DNA of 14,779 bases, from positions 1-14,779 of the forward strand of contig JAAZAC010000101.1 in the NCBI GenBank assembly GCA_012514545.1, in the 5' to 3' direction. Source of the stretch: Actinomycetales bacterium (GTDB lineage Bacteria > Actinomycetota > Actinomycetes > Actinomycetales > Cellulomonadaceae). A program made the position numbers and the translations under genes. The notes under the pieces are model-generated. The model did no database searches. It was not told where the DNA came from and saw only the letters and a program-made list of their open reading frames with translations. Shown in pieces: positions 13,320 to 14,779 of this stretch (positions within the stretch are counted from its first letter, which is position 1; every line of letters begins with the position of its first letter).

Positions 13320-13601
13320 TCAGCTCCGCACGAGCCGCGCGATCGCGTCGGCGGCCTCGCGGACCTTGGCCTGGCCGGCGTCGTCGGACTCGCGCGCCGC
13401 GTGCACGACGCAGTGGCCGAGGTGGTCCTCGACGAGCCCGAGGCTGACGGCCTGCAGCGCCTTCGTCACGGCCGCGACCTGGGTGAGGATGTCGATGCAG
13501 TAGACGTCCTCGTCGACCATGCGCGCGATGCCGCGCACCTGGCCCTCGATGCGGCGGAGCCGCTTGAGGTACTCGTCCTTGCTGCTGCTGTAGCCGGCCA
13601 T
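13320..13601 (-). CDS. csoR: Copper-sensing transcriptional repressor CsoR
   Basis: This is a 93-residue all-helical repressor of the CsoR/RcnR family. The Cu(I) ligands line up as Cys35 (DVYCIDILTQ), His60 and Cys64 (VEDHLGHC), the pattern of copper-sensing members (Cys36-His61-Cys65 in M. tuberculosis CsoR). The N-terminal RLRRIEGQVRGIARMV (14-29) is the conserved family motif. When Cu(I) binds, the protein should leave its operator and derepress the operon. ATG 13599-13601 has GGAGG six to seven bases upstream. It is the first gene of the csoR-copZ-copA unit, and its operator lies 33-55 bases upstream of its start. Confidence 0.96.
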   Translation of the reverse strand: MAGYSSSKDEYLKRLRRIEGQVRGIARMVDEDVYCIDILTQVAAVTKALQAVSLGLVEDHLGHCVVHAARESDDAGQAKVREAADAIARLVRS

Positions 13602-13633
13602 CGCGCGCCTCCCTGGGTCCTGGCGACCCGGAC

Positions 13634-13656
13634 ACCATACCCCCGTAGGGTATGGT
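13634..13656 (-). promoter_or_regulatory. CsoR operator: perfect 9-bp inverted repeat
   Basis: ACCATACCC (13634-13642) and GGGTATGGT (13648-13656) form a perfect inverted repeat around a five-base spacer. G-tract palindromes with TACCC/GGGTA arms are the hallmark of CsoR-family operators. On the minus strand TATGGT at 13639-13634 could be the csoR -10, so bound CsoR would cover the promoter. The same repeat also offers a TATGGT towards the plus-strand gene at 13737. Confidence 0.85.
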
Positions 13657-13736
13657 ACGCCAGGCCGGAGGTCCCGAGCGGCAAGCTCCCGCCCCGAGTG
13701 CGCCCGGATGTCGCCGCGGTGGGCCACGATGGAAGG

Positions 13737-14099
13737 GTGACCGAGAACGCTGCGCAGTCCGACGTCGCGGAGGTCCTCGCCGCGCGCGAGCGGGAGGTGC
13801 GCGAGCAGGCGGCGACCCTCGCCGAGCAGCTCGAGGGCCTCGTGGAGGCGGCGGCCGGCGCGAACGCCGACGACGAGCACGACCCCGAGGGCGCGACCCT
13901 CGCCTACGAGCGCGAGCAGGTCGCCGCGCTCCTGCGCAACACCGAGGAGGAGCTGGCCGAGCTCGCCGCCGCGCGGGCCCGGCTCGCCGAGGGCACCTAC
14001 GGCACCTGCGAGGTGTGCGGCGGCCCCATCGCCCCGGCGCGGCTCGAGGCCCGCCCGACCGCCCGGACGTGCATCACCTGCGCGAGCGCGCGGCGCTGA
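13737..14099 (+). CDS. DksA/TraR-family C4 zinc-finger protein
   Basis: This 120-residue protein has a long N-terminal helical hairpin (about 8-86, charged and coiled-coil-like) and a C-terminal zinc finger with Cys91-Cys94 and Cys112-Cys115. The core GTYGTCEVCGGPIAPARLEA followed by TARTCITC is the DksA/TraR-type C4 finger. E. coli DksA acts on RNA polymerase through its secondary channel with ppGpp. Actinobacterial homologues of this size exist but their roles are poorly known. The start is uncertain: GTG 13737 has AGG abutting it, and GTG 13719 is also in frame; I prefer 13737 for length. It is divergent from csoR and shares that intergenic region, so it may feel CsoR binding. Confidence 0.85.
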   Translation: MTENAAQSDVAEVLAAREREVREQAATLAEQLEGLVEAAAGANADDEHDPEGATLAYEREQVAALLRNTEEELAELAAARARLAEGTYGTCEVCGGPIAPARLEARPTARTCITCASARR

Positions 14100-14103
14100 C
14101 CCC

Positions 14104-14133
14104 CGGCCGCGCCCTGAGCGCCGCCCGCGGCCG
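14104..14133. terminator. Possible terminator hairpin between the convergent DksA/TraR-type gene and purB
   Basis: CGGCCGCG (14104-14111) and CGCGGCCG (14126-14133) form an 8-bp inverted repeat around 14 bases. It fills the 40-base gap between two convergent stops, but lacks a T-run and has a long loop. Confidence 0.4.
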
Positions 14134-14139
14134 CGGCCC

Positions 14140-14779
14140 TCAGGCCTCGAGGAACCGCTCGACGAGCCGCGCCGCCAGCCCCGTGTACGTCGCGGGGGTG
14201 AGCGCGGAGAGGCGGGCGGCGACGTCGTCGGGCAGGCCCAGCCCCGCCACGAAGGCGCGCAGGTCCTCGCCGGTGACCCGGCGGCCGCGCGTCAGCTCCT
14301 TGAGCCGCTCGTACGGGTCCTCCATGCCGGGCACCCCGGCGACGGCGGCCGCGCGCATCGCGGTCTGGATCGCCTCGCCGAGCACCTCCCAGTTCGCGTC
14401 GAGGTCGCGCTCGAGCGCGGCCCGGTCCACGTCGAGACCCGCGAGCCCCCGGCGGACGTTGTCGATCGCGAGCAGCGAGTGCCCGAACGCCGGGCCGATG
14501 TTGCGCTGCGTCGTGGAGTCGGTCAGGTCGCGCTGCAGGCGCGAGGTGACGAGCGTCGCGCCGAGCGCGTCGAGCAGCGCGCAGGAGATCTCGAGGTTCG
14601 CCTCGGCGTTCTCGAACCGGATCGGGTTGACCTTGTGCGGCATCGTCGACGAGCCGACCGTGCCCTGCCCGCGCACCTGCGCGAAGTACCCCAGCGAGAT
14701 GTACGTCCACACGTCCGTGGCGAGGTTGTGCAGCACGCGGTTGAACCGGGCGACGTCGGCGTAGAGCTCGGCCTGCCAG
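14140..14779 (-). CDS. purB: Adenylosuccinate lyase, C-terminal part (N-terminus outside window)
   Basis: The frame is open from the right window edge to TGA at 14140-14142, giving the last 213 residues. The fumarase/aspartase superfamily signature GSSTMPHKVNPIRFENAE is intact, including the mobile loop whose Ser is the catalytic base in the family. The surrounding stretches DVWTYISLGYFAQVRGQGTV and ANWEVLGEAIQTAMR place it with the E. coli-type PurB. The enzyme removes fumarate from adenylosuccinate and SAICAR in purine synthesis. The GTG at 14736 is internal. The sequence continues beyond the window. Confidence 0.95.
   Translation of the reverse strand, partial: WQAELYADVARFNRVLHNLATDVWTYISLGYFAQVRGQGTVGSSTMPHKVNPIRFENAEANLEISCALLDALGATLVTSRLQRDLTDSTTQRNIGPAFGHSLLAIDNVRRGLAGLDVDRAALERDLDANWEVLGEAIQTAMRAAAVAGVPGMEDPYERLKELTRGRRVTGEDLRAFVAGLGLPDDVAARLSALTPATYTGLAARLVERFLEA

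Noticed and set aside
10204..13503. Long plus-strand open frame antisense to copA, copZ and csoR
   Set aside because: It has no domain resemblance and skewed composition. The minus strand carries complete CopA, CopZ and CsoR motifs.

Overview
The window is very GC-rich DNA (about 75%) with Shine-Dalgarno and leaderless-type starts, tightly packed genes and actinobacterial families (CsoR, PopR/ClgR-like regulator, C4 DksA/TraR-like protein). It looks like an actinobacterial chromosome. A micrococcalean relative of Cellulomonas or Cellulosimicrobium is my inference from protein flavour, not something the sequence proves. I see no rRNA, tRNA, CRISPR array, transposase or phage gene.

Layout. 1-426: 3' end of an aldo/keto reductase (+). 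535-1760: a ClpP-type protease (+) convergent with an XRE-family regulator of the ClgR/PopR type (-); both promoter regions carry a related operator-like motif. 1867-4698: a small zinc-ribbon protein and a very large membrane protein, both on the minus strand (membrane segments, degenerate kinase-like centre, LPG-synthase-type flippase domain). 4817-5050: a 77-residue helix-turn-helix protein (+). 5085-7434: a membrane PAS-GGDEF diguanylate cyclase and a CPBP-family membrane protein (-). 7553-10273: a four-gene operon (+) with overlapping stop/start codons: six-helix membrane protein, winged-helix regulator, ABC ATPase, ABC-2 permease. It sits behind a good sigma-70-like promoter and a palindromic candidate operator, and ends at a strong hairpin. 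10357-13601: a copper homeostasis unit csoR-copZ-copA (-) behind a perfect CsoR-type inverted repeat. 13737-14099: a DksA/TraR-type zinc-finger protein (+). 14140-14779: the C-terminal part of adenylosuccinate lyase (-), cut by the window end.

How the genes fit together. CsoR would release its operator when Cu(I) binds, allowing CopZ (chaperone) and CopA (Cu(I)-exporting ATPase) to be made. The winged-helix regulator probably controls its own operon and so the ABC exporter. The XRE regulator probably activates itself and the neighbouring clpP, and its C-terminal Val-Ala tail suggests it may be a Clp substrate.

The most unusual structure is a 98-bp segment inside copA (11154-11251). It is bounded by perfect 12-bp inverted repeats, contains 30-bp tandem units and a 32-bp palindrome, and is translated in frame as a repetitive Glu/Arg/Gly-rich loop in the ATPase nucleotide-binding domain. 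It resembles a small palindromic mobile repeat that has become coding sequence. There is no stretch over 300 bases without a gene.
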